Source: Paulinella micropora (Eukaryota; Cercozoa; Imbricatea; Euglyphida). Taken from it: a DNA stretch of 24,613 bases. The position numbers and the translations under genes were made by a program. Positions within the stretch are counted from its first letter, which is position 1; each line of letters opens with the position of its first letter. The notes below the pieces were generated by a model. The model made no database searches, was not told the DNA's origin, and worked only from the letters and a program-made list of their open reading frames with translations. Of the stretch, positions 9,594 to 19,970 are shown piece by piece. The stretch covers positions 627,791 to 652,403 of the forward strand of contig BJOX01000056.1 in assembly GCA_009731375.1 (NCBI GenBank). Reading direction: 5' to 3'.

Positions 9594-9594
9594 A
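9482..9594. repeat. (CTA)n trinucleotide array
   Basis: CTA/TAC units with a few ATACTA interruptions near 9510-9550. It lies between the previous gene and the retroelement relic. Confidence 0.95.
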
Positions 9595-9742
9595 GTAACT
9601 TAATAATAAGCACTACTAGAGTACTACTCAGCGGTGACTACTGTTCCGACTACCGGTACTGATAGCTAGTAGCACTGATACGTCTGAGTCTGTATTTTCA
9701 ACGCATTGACTAGAAATTTAGTTTTGCATACGGCGAGTATGT

Positions 9743-12122
9743 TGCGCGCAACACGAGGCTGAGGACTGGCAAAACCTGCTGGAGGAGATCGACACTCAGT
9801 CGGATATCCTCAGCGAGGGGGACATAAGGCCGGTTCAGACCCACGAACATGAACACTCCTTTAACGCGTTCTTCGCGGATAAGTCGCAGTCGTTCTGTGT
9901 ACCTCAGAATGTCCACCCTTCACGGTCAGCGATTATTGCGGCCGCCGAGCAAACACCGATCACGGGGACCGATAAGCCTAGTCACCAGCGCCCTTCAGTT
10001 GGACGATCTGGATATGACGATGGCAAGCCCCGAGATGTTTGGTCAGTTGGCGAGAAGATCTAAAGAATGTGCCCCCTTCATTGCGCACGCCATTGATCCG
10101 CTAAAACACCCTGAGACTAGAGAGATTAGAGCACAAAAAAAGACTATGACGTGGCACGATGACCTCCTGTGGTATAAAGGAAAAAGCGGCAAGTGGGAAA
10201 AGACGCAGTCGAAGTGGACCCTCTGGGTTCCACCTTCGTTACGAAATGCGATCTTGGTGGCCACACACCGTTCTGCTCTTAACTCACACACTGGCAGGAA
10301 TAAGATGTCATGGTTCATATCACGAAGATTCTGGTGGCACGGTATGCAGCAATCCATCGCCGACACAGTCGCCGCATGCGAACACTGCAAGCAAACCAAA
10401 ACACCGCACAACAGCGCTCAGAAGGGCCTGCACGGGGAATACAAGATGGTCGAAAACCTCTTTGACACGCTACATGTTGATTATGTAGGACCACTACCAC
10501 GTTCGGAAAAACATAATTATCTGTACATCCTGACTGCCATAGACCGCTTCTCGAACTACGTGTTCGCGGTGCCGGTGGTAGATAATGATGTGGAATCGAC
10601 ATGCGAGGCCTTAGTCGACAATGTCTTCCGATATACTGGAGTTTCGAAAAATGTGTATAGCCATCGTGGATCGGAGTTTACAAACTACCTCTCCCCTCTG
10701 CTATCCACAGTGTGGGGATTCAAGTGGAAATACGTAACGGCATATTCGCCGGAGAGCAACGGCAAGATTGAGAGGGTCCATAGACCGCTCAAGGCCGCAC
10801 TCCAGCAATACTGCCGCGACAATCAACATGTATGGCATAAGGCATTACAATCTTTTGTCTTCTCTATGAACAACACCGCATCGAGGGCATTGGGCGGAAA
10901 GGCCACAGGCGCTTCCCCTAATCTCTTGGTATACGGACAGCACTTGAGAATTCCGGAGGAGATGGCGTTACCGAATCTCCCGGAAGGGGGTTTCTTAGAG
11001 CATGAGGAGCTAACTGCCTGTCGCGTGCGGGTTATGGCGGAAGCCAGACACCACGTCACGGTGGCACGGGAGGCAGAGGAGGCTCACCAGCAAAACCAGC
11101 AAACGCCGAACAAAGTCAAGTATGAGTGGGGGGAATACCACAAGGGGGACTTAATCTTCTTGTACGTACCCCAGGTACCCAACTTGGTTAGCGCCAAGCG
11201 CTTCCCTATGTGACAAGGCCCTTACACTGTGGTAGAACAAGTAGGTGCTTTGACATACCGGATACAGGGAAAGGGTAAGACGCTAGTAGTACATGTACGG
11301 CGGTTGATGCGTTTTAACCACATCCTAGATCGTAACGAAACGATGACGGAAGCAGTACAGCGGCTAGAACACAGTTTACTGACTCCACCAAAGCGCCGTG
11401 ACAAGACGGACGAGGCGAAAGAGAACTCGAACCAACCCCTACCGGCTGCGGCCGAGGGGAGCGATCCGAACAATAACGAAGCCAAGGAAGTCGAGGCCGA
11501 ATAAGCCGATCCTTCCGAGGGGGACGTTATTGCACCGCGACCAACCAACCAACCACCTGCAATCGGAACAGGAGGAGAAGGTTGAACCTGTACCGAGACG
11601 CCCACCGGCGGACTCGAAGTTGCGATCGGGCGACGGCGTGAAAACCATGCACTGGCATGTTGGAAAGATATTCCTTCTCCGACCGCCGGAAGCGCATGTC
11701 TGCGATGATTGCTTGAACGACTTTTTCCTCATGAAAGTGAGGGAATGGGAACCGCAGACTCGGGTTACGCGCGCAAGCAAGGCAATCAATGAGCCGCCCG
11801 TACTGCAGTTCTACAGATCGCACCAAGACCTCGACGAGCCGGAATCACGGATCTTTTATCCTGTGTTCCGCGACTCCAACGAAGTCGAAACGTTTTGGAA
11901 GGGCATCACAGACAAGTCAGAAGGCTACACGCCCTGGCAAATCCAGGCATGGCCTCGGATGTGTTAGATTATCCATTCGATCTACAGCACGGTCGAATCC
12001 CCCTACGGGTGTGGGATGAAATAATAGCCGAGGGCATAGCGACCCATTTCATCGGAGCACCACCACCAGGCAAATACAAGAAAGCCAAATTGGGGCAGGC
12101 AAAGAAACACAAACTAGCCTAG
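9743..12122 (+). pseudogene. Ty3/gypsy-type pol, integrase end, inactivated
   Basis: A linker read from about 9743 shifts frame near 9990 into the integrase frame (open 9849-11210). Residues counted from 9849: zinc-binding H140-x6-H147-x29-C177-x2-C180; catalytic core with D211 (LHVDYVGPLP), then H272 where the second Asp is expected (YSHRGSEF), then E308 (NGKIERVHR). H272 and E308 keep the usual D,D-35-E spacing, so His replaces the catalytic Asp. TGA 11211-11213 interrupts the chain just before the GPY motif (QGPYTVVEQV), followed by VVHVRRLMRF. TAA at 11502-11504 and shifts near 11575 and 11945 follow. The last stretch (KIFLLRPPEA to PPPGKYKKAK) is an extra C-terminal domain I do not recognise. 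Reverse transcriptase, RNase H and protease are not seen upstream. Integrase would insert element cDNA into the host genome; this copy cannot. Confidence 0.9.
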
Positions 12123-12894
12123 CCTAGCATGCCGTGCGACACCTCACTTACATAGCTACTTCGGGTAGTATGAGAGATCCAACGACCATTTCTGGGGAAT
12201 AACAGTAAGAAACTAGCCATAGGAAAGTGACACTGCTTTGGACTCCATACATGTTAAAATACTACCTAAGTCCGTTCTTCTTAGAGATAGTGAAAGAGAG
12301 CATAACATGACATGATACACGAAAAGACCCTGCCTTACCCTCCGTGAGGTGCGACGGCCCCGAAGGACCCAGTGTCTTGACGGGCTAGTAGTTGGTGTTC
12401 CACCAGGGGTCGGAATAGCTTCGGGTTAGCTATGTTAACGCGCAGCAATGCCCGTTAATATGGTTGACATTGCATATTATACCCACCTCCTCTCGAGTTG
12501 CACACCCGCCTCCCGCGGGTATGGCATGAGTGGCGTATAATAAGTTATTCCCCACAGAGTGTCTTAGATATTATGCTCGCTCTCGTCTGCTCTTTGTTTG
12601 GATGGAAGGGGCCTCAGGCACCCGACAGCCCTATCTATATAAATAAGCATATCTATTCCACTAATAATTATAACACGTCCCTATATACCGCCGCGAATCG
12701 CGCAGTACGGCGAGGGCGGAACACGCGGGCAGCCAAGGTGACCGGGGCAGGGGTGCACCCGCGTCGTCGCGCTGTTGACCAGCGTTTGGAAACGAGCAGA
12801 CAGTCGAACACCGACACGAGAACAAACACACATCGCACATTGCTCGTTGTGCTTGGGCTGAGATATAGACATATATACACACGAACTCACTAAC
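12123..12894 (+). other. Inter-ORF region of the retroelement, hairpin-rich
   Basis: No coding frame is supported. Short hairpins: CTAC-TTCGG-GTAG (12156-12168), ATAGCT-TCGGGTT-AGCTAT (12415-12433), TTAACG...CGTTAA (12435-12458) and ACCCGC-CTCCC-GCGGGT (around 12505). It separates pol from the third ORF and may act as its leader. I found no long direct repeat shared with 15600-16970, so it is not an obvious second LTR. Confidence 0.4.
12636..12645 (+). promoter_or_regulatory. TATA box candidate upstream of third ORF
   Basis: TATATAAATA is a strong match to the eukaryotic TATA consensus and would start transcription near 12670, leaving a leader of about 225 nt before the ATG at 12895. It could drive the third ORF separately. 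No other promoter element is identified. Confidence 0.4.
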
Positions 12895-15598
12895 ATGTAC
12901 ATTATACAGGCACCTAGCGGTGTATGTTTTGGCACCGGACATCTGGTAGAGCAATACTTGGGATTCCTCCTGGCGTGCGTAGCTTCAATCCTGGTGATAC
13001 TTATCGTACACCTAGGATTACAAGCGATCGCGGGGGCGGGGCAACAGCCTCATCCATCTGCGCGGAGTAGTCCGGCGGAGACGACCCCGGCGGCTAGCCC
13101 GGTGGCGGGCCGACATCGCGAGGCGAAGCAGCAGGAGGGATCAGACCCATCTGAGGAAGACAACTTCAGGTGCGGTCATACACATCAATCACCAGAGGGG
13201 ATACCCCGCAACACGATGACCACTCCGAGCAGTGGCGCAAACAATCTTGCGAACAAGGGCGCACAGCGAAGTGACTCCTTACAACGCAACCCTGGCGGGC
13301 CTGATACACCGCTCACACCCGTTCGACGCTCGGGTGGCACAACTCAGGCTAGTGTTGTGGCTACACCGGCATCCCCACAGGGGAAAGTTGAGGTCGAGTC
13401 GGAGATGTTGACAACCCCTATGAAGTCATCGGCTGACGAGGGGGAGGCACCGACCGAGGACACACCTTCATCTCCGCCAACCGACCCGGAAATCAATCCC
13501 GAAGGGCTCAAGACCCCTCGACACACGGGATTTGAGTGGGAAACTGATGAGGGGAACGAGGAGCTATGCCGACCTATGGACCTCACACCAGAGGAGGATA
13601 GGGAGGAAGCCCGATTGCGATATTGGAAGCAGGTCGGCAATGAGGACAGGCTCAAGCCCGACGCTTACAGTGACAAACTGAACCCGCCCGAAGCAAAGCG
13701 GTCTGATGACCAGCCACGGCCCACGGATCTGGCGTATCAGCACCACCGCTGCCCGCCACCTGAGCCAACGGCACATTGGGGCCGGGACGAAGTGTTCATT
13801 GCATACTTCCATGCCTCCGACGACATATTCGGAGTATACGGACCGATTGACCGACCGATATACGTATATTCGGAACGGGGCCCGGTACCGCAGAGGGCAT
13901 ACAGGGTTGTAGCACCCGGGGTGCATAGGCCATACCGCATCAACACGGAGGTAATGTTGCGGGGAATGAGCTTGCATCTTTTTCAGAACTTAGAACAGGA
14001 AAGGGAGGAGTATGAGATACCGGTGCGTTACGCGTACGACCCAAAGTCGCGTAGATTACACCGATCTACCCACCTTACCCTGATATCACAGATGCGGAGC
14101 GCAGGCTGAGGCTACAATGCCCGGCGCTCGCGCATACCACGAATGAACGAACGTTCCCGTTCACACCGTCTAAGGAACCATATCGGATGCGGTTGGTGGG
14201 CAACCAGGTCAATTGGGTCCCAGACCCGCACTTGTTTGAGGCAAACCCTCGCAAGGTTAACCTGCCGCCACCACCACCACCCGAATGCGATGAGCGGGGC
14301 TTTCCGACGTTTAATGCATCCGCAAGGTATATACCCACCGAACAGGACAATGTCCTGCGGGTACAATGCGAAGCGGAAAAGAAACGCGGAGGGGTATACC
14401 CGAGGTGCTCTCGGATATGGAACCTCCCGAAAAGAGCGTACATGTCGCCGGAGAGATATGGGCCACATCGGTGCCCAGATCACGCCTACAACGGTGATGT
14501 CGAGTTGAAGTCATGCGTGCGGTCGCTGCCGGTGTTCAACCCGGAAGCGGGGTTACGCACATGGAGACATCTCAGTACCCCGTTGCCGGGAATCGTTCCG
14601 TATAGACGGATGGACGAGGAAAGATTAAAGCACGAAACACTTGTTCGAGCAAGCCAAGTCGCTGCAAGGATGGGTGGGATTGGAGGAATATCAGCGAAAA
14701 CACGCACTCCGGTTCTACAGCATTCTGAAACAGCCGAGAGAGCTGCTTGAGCCATACCAGCTCAGAAAGTTGCAGTGGTCGCAGGAAGATATCAATACTT
14801 ACTACAGACTGCTTGAACTTTCGAATATCCCACTGCCCGAAGAGGTCAAGGCTTACAGGGCCTACTACCTTCGGAGCAAGTATGACCAACCATGGGACCT
14901 CGGGGTTGAAGACAGTGTGCTCGCGTACTATAGGCAGGTCCTAGGCATACCCAAGCCTCTCCTCCCTGTGTAGGCCGCGAGGCATACGACGCAGATTACC
15001 TGAACGCTTCCGAGGTGCGGCTCGGATACGACAGCAGTATTACATACGGTTTCAATATGAACATCGACTCTTGTGGCTGCGGATGATACACCGGCAGTTA
15101 ACAATGAGCATCGATCCGAAGACATCCCGCATAGCCAACCAGTTAGACGATCCTGACGAGAACGTTCCGAACACCTATCGGGGCCGCGTAAGAGGCTTCG
15201 AGCAATGGGTTGAACGGTTCAGGGCGCAGGACGTACTGGGTTGGGACCGAGTCATCCAATCTGACGAGTTTCGATGGCATAGGATAACTCAGAGGTTGGA
15301 TTACATCTACCACTACCGTCATGAGTGGCCATACTGGCGACAACAGTATGAATACCAGCTGGGGAAGCTTATGGACCGCTTCGCCCCAGTCATGAGGTAT
15401 ATAGCGCCACAGCACTCGGTAGTCGGAGAAGACTCGACCTGGTCGGAAGCAAAGGCTTTGAAAGACGGCCTAGACCAGGAAGTAGACCTGCCAGCGGAAG
15501 ACCAACCCGCAGTGACATGGAGGTGGCAACCACCATCCCCGCCGTCTAGCGAAGAGGAGTTCATAAACTCCCTCGAGCAAGAATGCTTCGACGATTAA
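12895..15598 (+). pseudogene. Unrecognised third ORF of the retroelement, frameshifted
   Basis: Four protein-like segments follow one another in changing frames: 12895-14109, about 14067-14640, 14641-14973, and about 14973-15598 (itself split near 15030). Together they span about 900 codons. The first starts at ATG 12895 and has one hydrophobic segment at residues 21-45 (LGFLLACVASILVILIVHLG), consistent with a signal anchor. A long Ser/Thr/Pro- and acid-rich region with many TP and SP pairs follows, then a folded-looking part (RDEVFIAYFHASDDIFGVYG). The later segments are rich in Tyr, Trp and Arg (ALRFYSILKQPRELLEPYQ; RLDYIYHYRHEWPYWRQQY) and the end is acidic. There is no zinc knuckle, protease or RT motif, so gag is unlikely. 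Its position after integrase is that of env-like ORFs, but no second membrane segment or fusion peptide is evident. Confidence 0.6.
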
Positions 15599-16336
15599 GC
15601 ATAGACGCGTTTTGAGACCCAGATACTGGGTTGTATATGTCTTAGACACTTCTACCTTCGCCACAGCGAAGTAGACACTTGTTGAGTGGCAATAAGAAAA
15701 AAATGCCTGAAGACAAGCAAACCAAACAAACATCACATAGCAAGCCAACGGCACCTCGGACACTGGCATAGCGCCCGTTCATTCCTACAATGGACGAGGA
15801 TGCATGGAGGGACTGAACATTGGAGATCAGTGCCCCCCTGTATTCTCGGGATCATAGATCCGCCCGGATGGAATAGGGACAAGACTGGTGACGGGAACGC
15901 GGAACCTCGGAGTTGCTCGGGGATCTGTCTCAGATTAGATACAAATTGCCCAGTAATTCTCGGGATCTCAGATCCTTAAGGAAACTCTGCAAGTGCTTGA
16001 AAGTATGCTTCAGCACGGATGCATATTCTCCAGCACTGCCCGGATCACAGATCCTTAGAGCGCTGCTAGTGGTACTTCTGCCGATCTAGTCGGTTAAGAC
16101 AGGGTCGGGCGCAGTACGACTGTTGGACCTCCGTTTCAACGAGAGAGTCCAGGGACCAGAGCTGTTTTCACATGCTGATGCCGTTGAATCTCGCGAAGTT
16201 TCAACGGGGCTAGCACATGAGGGTCACAGACCCTGGCAAGCATGGTGAAAGGAAACGGCGAAGGACGGGTTTGGACAGCAATATGTCTACACCGTTGTAC
16301 GTCTATGGCAGATCGCCATAGAAGGGGGAGGAGATA
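15599..16336 (+). other. Hairpin-rich 3' region after the third ORF
   Basis: Non-coding. It contains at least eight short perfect stems: ACCCAG-ATA-CTGGGT (15617-15631), CTTCGC-CACA-GCGAAG (15656-15671), GGATC-ATA-GATCC (15849-15861), GGATC-TCA-GATCC (15963-15975), GGATC-ACA-GATCC (16042-16054), CCGTTGAA...TTCAACGG (16181-16207), AGGGTC-ACA-GACCCT (16220-16234) and CTATGGC-AGATC-GCCATAG (16303-16321). Two of the GATC stems also share the upstream context TTCTCGG. This is probably the 3' untranslated part of the retroelement. Confidence 0.6.
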
Positions 16337-16570
16337 GTTCAAAATTCAAATTCAACTTTGAACTCGAAAATCTCCAAACTCAAATTTGTATTTTGTAAGT
16401 ACCGGACGTATAACGGTGATGAAGAGCAAAACTGCGCGGTCACTCAAGCTGCTCAATGGGTTGCCTCCACAGGAGTCGTCGGATCACCCATGAGAAAACA
16501 GACCCGGAAAGTACGCTCTCATTTGCAGATATTTACCAATATACCCCTATTTACTACGGTTCCCGTATAA

Positions 16571-16585
16571 GACGGGGAGGGGGGA
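16571..16585 (+). promoter_or_regulatory. Candidate polypurine tract
   Basis: A purine run (GGGGAGGGGGGA, 16574-16585) lies one base before TGTAGG. This is the arrangement of the plus-strand primer site next to a 3' LTR. A weaker alternative purine run is at 16321-16336, but no TG follows it. Confidence 0.5.
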
Positions 16586-16586
16586 T

Positions 16587-16841
16587 TGTAGGCGCAGATA
16601 GGTAAATATGCGTCCTTTTCTTATACCCCTATACACAGTGATGTATAGAAGAGCTATATCTCTTTAAGATGTAGTTACATCCGTTTTTATTTATATACTT
16701 TTGAGCCGGTTGAAAACGATAATATTACGATTCATGACCGGTACTACTTTTTTTAAGCAGTTTAATATTATCGTTAGGGGTGACACATGGGAAATGCCTC
16801 TCTGTTTCCTTTTTGTTGCTTGGCTCTGACAGTCTCCTACA
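16587..16841 (+). mobile_element. Possible 3' LTR of the retroelement
   Basis: It starts TGTAGG directly after the polypurine tract; the nearest matching end is CCTACA at 16836-16841, a 6-bp perfect inverted terminus with TG...CA ends. A TATA-like TTTATATAC lies near 16690 and a 13-bp inverted repeat (AACGATAATATTA, 16715-16727 and 16763-16775) lies inside. No 5' copy is present in the window, so the ends cannot be confirmed. The LTR could instead run on past AATAAA at 16937-16942 and the gap at 16956-16965. Confidence 0.35.
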
Positions 16842-16955
16842 TTTTCCGCCATACTGGTTTCCTCTCTCTGTGGAGGAGGAAGATTAGGTTATTTTCAGAG
16901 TGCTTTGGATTTGGAACGACGAATACCCCTGCTATCAATAAACAATACCTTTTGA

Positions 16956-16965
16956 NNNNNNNNNN
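16956..16965. other. Assembly gap
   Basis: Ten N. It falls in or just after the proposed LTR, so the element boundary may be hidden here. Confidence 0.95.
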
Positions 16966-17079
16966 AACACAATGCCACTATGTATTCAAGTTGTGCGGGC
17001 CGGCCGACGATTTACACTCGACTGATCGTACGTTGCTGCGCCAAGGGCGATTCAAGTACCTATTTTACTCATATTGATA

Positions 17080-18431
17080 TCACTGAGTGTTGACTGTGAT
17101 TTCAAACCTTTGATTGTTTGGGGTTAACTTATTATTGCGCTTAGTGACCTAATCATTAATTTATTTGCTGAAATATAATTAAAACCAAAACATTTCTTTT
17201 GGAACAGTTCGGTCCATGAGTTTGGCAATTTTGCCACCAAATGATAGATTTTAATCAGGCATCGCCTCAGGCAGGTCCACCCGGCTCTCAACCACAGCGG
17301 TTCTGAAAAAAGTGATTAGCGTTAAGCACGCTGACAACCCCCTTTTCCGACAGCTGAGTACAGAAAAAAAATTCGGGCCGGAGGCCGGGACTAGGTAAAA
17401 AGTTGAAGTACTGGTTAGATGCAAGAATGCCAAGAATGCCAGGCTCACTTATTAATAGCCTGACGGTAACGCAGGAGCGAACATACCCGAGTCAGTACTA
17501 CACTGATTTATTAATATTATATTTTCTTTTATGTAGAATTCAAAGTAATCACTTAACTTGAGTATGATAAATTAAACTTACTACAAGTTGAGCCGCTTGA
17601 ATAAAGTGACTGAGAGTCGAAAACCAACTTGTGACTGTCATTTATTAGACTCAACTGTTTTCAAGTGATGGGCCGCCAGCTAACTACATCATAGTATGCC
17701 CGAGTCTGAATTTCCGTCACTTCCGATTTACTATGCAAGCGTTGAATTAATTCGATTTTGGATTATATCATCTATGATTGAAGTTATAGTCTGACCATTC
17801 AACTCAGTATAGTACAGACGGTGACGGCCGCCGCCGTTTTCAAGTCAATGGCGCGGCCAACCTGAAGGACTCCATGAGTTCGATTCGTCACGAGTCAAGT
17901 GATTTTTTTTTGTTTGACTTTTTTCAACCGTCCTTGCAGTAAAATATTAATCAGTTGAAATTGAAGGGTTTCATCTGCAGTATCATTATGAATGATACAG
18001 CAATAAACCGTCAGTACGCGTTAAATATTAACATCGGGCCACGTAGGCCATACTGACTAGTAACCGTAGCTCCACCAACAACCGCGCTGAACTGGCATGA
18101 CTGAAAGAAAATCATTTTGACTCAAAGTACAAATTTTTGAGTCAATGTCACGAGTCGGTTCAAGTTATTGAAAGTCTATTTAAATAAAATGCGGACGGTA
18201 ACATGACATTATTATCGGCGCTGATAATATGTACAGCTATGATAAATTTTTTCCACTAAACTGACTTTGAATAAGTGAAGAACGCTTGCTATTTTCCCAC
18301 TGTCACGCCGAAATGGCTGTTTCTTACAACCTGCCGTGATTGTCCAAGCTACTACCCGTATTCTCAAGAGATAGTCTCTTGCAAAGCTCGAAATGCCTCA
18401 GATATGAAGGTTCCGAGGTCTAGACGATGCA
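17080..18431. other. Intergenic DNA, no gene seen
   Basis: A+T-rich unique sequence. Two small perfect hairpins, GTATCATT-ATG-AATGATAC (17980-17998) and GACTCAAA...TTTGAGTC (18119-18143), and a loosely repeated phrase GTTTTCAAGT near 17657 and 17838 are the only structure noticed. No coding frame is supported. It would include the 3' flank of the minus-strand kelch gene. Confidence 0.5.
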
Positions 18432-19967
18432 CTATGTTGACACGACAGCTGCATGAAACCAACGTGCTGCGGACATCGAGGCCAACAGCTCCCAGCGATT
18501 GCTTGCGGGATCATAGCGCTCCATCGAGGACATGACTGTCTTAGAGTCGTCTATGCCGCCCATGGCATAGATTCGACCGTCCAACATAGTTGCAGCCACA
18601 CCATTGCGCTTGCATGTCATGGAAGCCACCTCCTCCCACCTGTTCAGTCTGGGGTCGAAACGCTCCACAGAAGATAAGCGTGAAGTACCATCATTGCCTC
18701 CCAAGGCATACAGGCATCCGTTGCACGCAACGGCAGCACACTGAGTTCGCTTGCTGTGCATGGGTGCCACCAGGTCCCATGTGTTGTTCGCCGGATCGTA
18801 CCTCTCCACCGTCCTGCTTGTCTCTGTACGATCCGTGCCTCCCACAGCATAGAAAAAGCCATCTAGCACTGCTCCTGCAGCATAACAACGACGATAGGTC
18901 ATCGGAGCTACATCTTGCCAGTGATGAGCTCCCGCGCCAAAGCGAGTCACCGAAGAGAGATCTGCTAGGCCGTCGTAGCCTCCCGCCACATACAATCTGC
19001 CATGGAGTGCCCCCACCGCACAGCCTGATCGAACAGTTTTCAAAGGTGCCATCATTTCCAAGCGCCCTCTCTTGGGACTGAAACACTCCACTAAAGACAC
19101 TGTATCTTTGTCATCCTCCCCACCAATCGCGTAGACCTTGCCGTCCAGTACCGCGCTTCCGACATTAGTTCGCTTGCAGTTCATGGATCTCACTGCCTCC
19201 CATCTATCTGCTTTCACATCGTACCTTTCTATTGTCGCCATGATCGAACTCGCGTCATTTTCACCACCCAAGACGTAGATGCCTGCATCCCGCTTGGGTA
19301 CCATCCTCACCTCCTGGTCTTCACTGGACGTCTCCGTCTTCAAAAGCTCCACACAAGTCTTGATCCGCTCCACCTTCACCTTCACCTTGACCTCGCTTCT
19401 GCCTTCCAGCTCCGCGACGGTGTCTTGGTGTTTCCCAATCATGACATTCACGTTGCCAAGCTGCTTGCTGAGCAAATCTACTCCCTCTCCTTTGCTTCGC
19501 CGGATCTGGTTTGTCAGTGTCGCTGCCTCCTCCTCCAGCCCCGCGATGTCCGCCTTCCGTTGTGCGATCTCGTGCGCCAGACTCTCCCTCGCTTTCCTTG
19601 TCGCAGCGTGAAGACCCTCCACACTTTCTTGCAGACATCTCACTGACAAACTGCCTCGCACACGATCCACCGATACTTCATAGATGTCTGCGCCAGGCTT
19701 CTCTTCTGCGAAGCGCAACACTCTCTCGTCGCCGCTTCCCGCCAGCTTCTTGAGCTCCTCCAACAGAGTTAGCAGTGATGCACAGAGCTTGACAGCGTGC
19801 GGGTTGTACACGACGTCAAGCGAAGGCGCTGCAGATGCCTCCATGGGGACATCATCGTCGTCGAGGCTGCGAGCAGACAAACTGGACGATGAGGACGATG
19901 AGGACGAGGCAAGAGTGGAAGGGGGAGAAGAAGCGGAGGAAGTGCGACACTTCTTTCTTTTCGGCAT
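18432..19967 (-). CDS. Coiled-coil, kelch-repeat (six-blade propeller) protein
   Basis: Intact 511-codon single-exon frame. The N-terminus is basic (MPKRKKCR, possible nuclear signal), followed by a poly-Ser and acidic linker (residues 9-45). Residues about 56-75 and 105-215 are heptad-like and charged (AHEIAQRKADIAGLEEEAAT), predicting coiled coil. From about 227 six kelch motifs follow, with GG doublets at 234, 282, 329, 376, 423 and 470, spaced 47-48 residues, each followed by ERYD/ERFD-type and W motifs (VERYDPANNTWD). The chain ends 16 residues after the last W-E-L (AARWFHAAVVST), so the C-terminal strand probably closes the propeller with the N-terminal GIYVLGG. Kelch propellers bind partner proteins; here a coiled coil sits where BTB or F-box domains often are, so substrate and role are unknown. 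Kelch assignment is certain, function is not. Confidence 0.93.
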   Translation of the reverse strand: MPKRKKCRTSSASSPPSTLASSSSSSSSSLSARSLDDDDVPMEASAAPSLDVVYNPHAVKLCASLLTLLEELKKLAGSGDERVLRFAEEKPGADIYEVSVDRVRGSLSVRCLQESVEGLHAATRKARESLAHEIAQRKADIAGLEEEAATLTNQIRRSKGEGVDLLSKQLGNVNVMIGKHQDTVAELEGRSEVKVKVKVERIKTCVELLKTETSSEDQEVRMVPKRDAGIYVLGGENDASSIMATIERYDVKADRWEAVRSMNCKRTNVGSAVLDGKVYAIGGEDDKDTVSLVECFSPKRGRLEMMAPLKTVRSGCAVGALHGRLYVAGGYDGLADLSSVTRFGAGAHHWQDVAPMTYRRCYAAGAVLDGFFYAVGGTDRTETSRTVERYDPANNTWDLVAPMHSKRTQCAAVACNGCLYALGGNDGTSRLSSVERFDPRLNRWEEVASMTCKRNGVAATMLDGRIYAMGGIDDSKTVMSSMERYDPASNRWELLASMSAARWFHAAVVST

Positions 19968-19970
19968 ATC

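Noticed and set aside
12498-12893. 131-codon open frame before the third ORF
   Set aside because: It covers the TATA box and hairpins, and its composition (Arg/Thr/His-rich, no domain) looks like chance.
12895-14109. Third ORF as gag of a second retroelement
   Set aside because: No zinc knuckle, an N-terminal membrane segment instead, and no LTR or primer-binding site found just upstream.
15849-16234. GGATC...GATCC units as a CRISPR array or transposon ends
   Set aside because: Spacing is irregular (114, 79 and 179 bp), units are only about 13 bp, and the setting is eukaryotic; a structured RNA explains them better.
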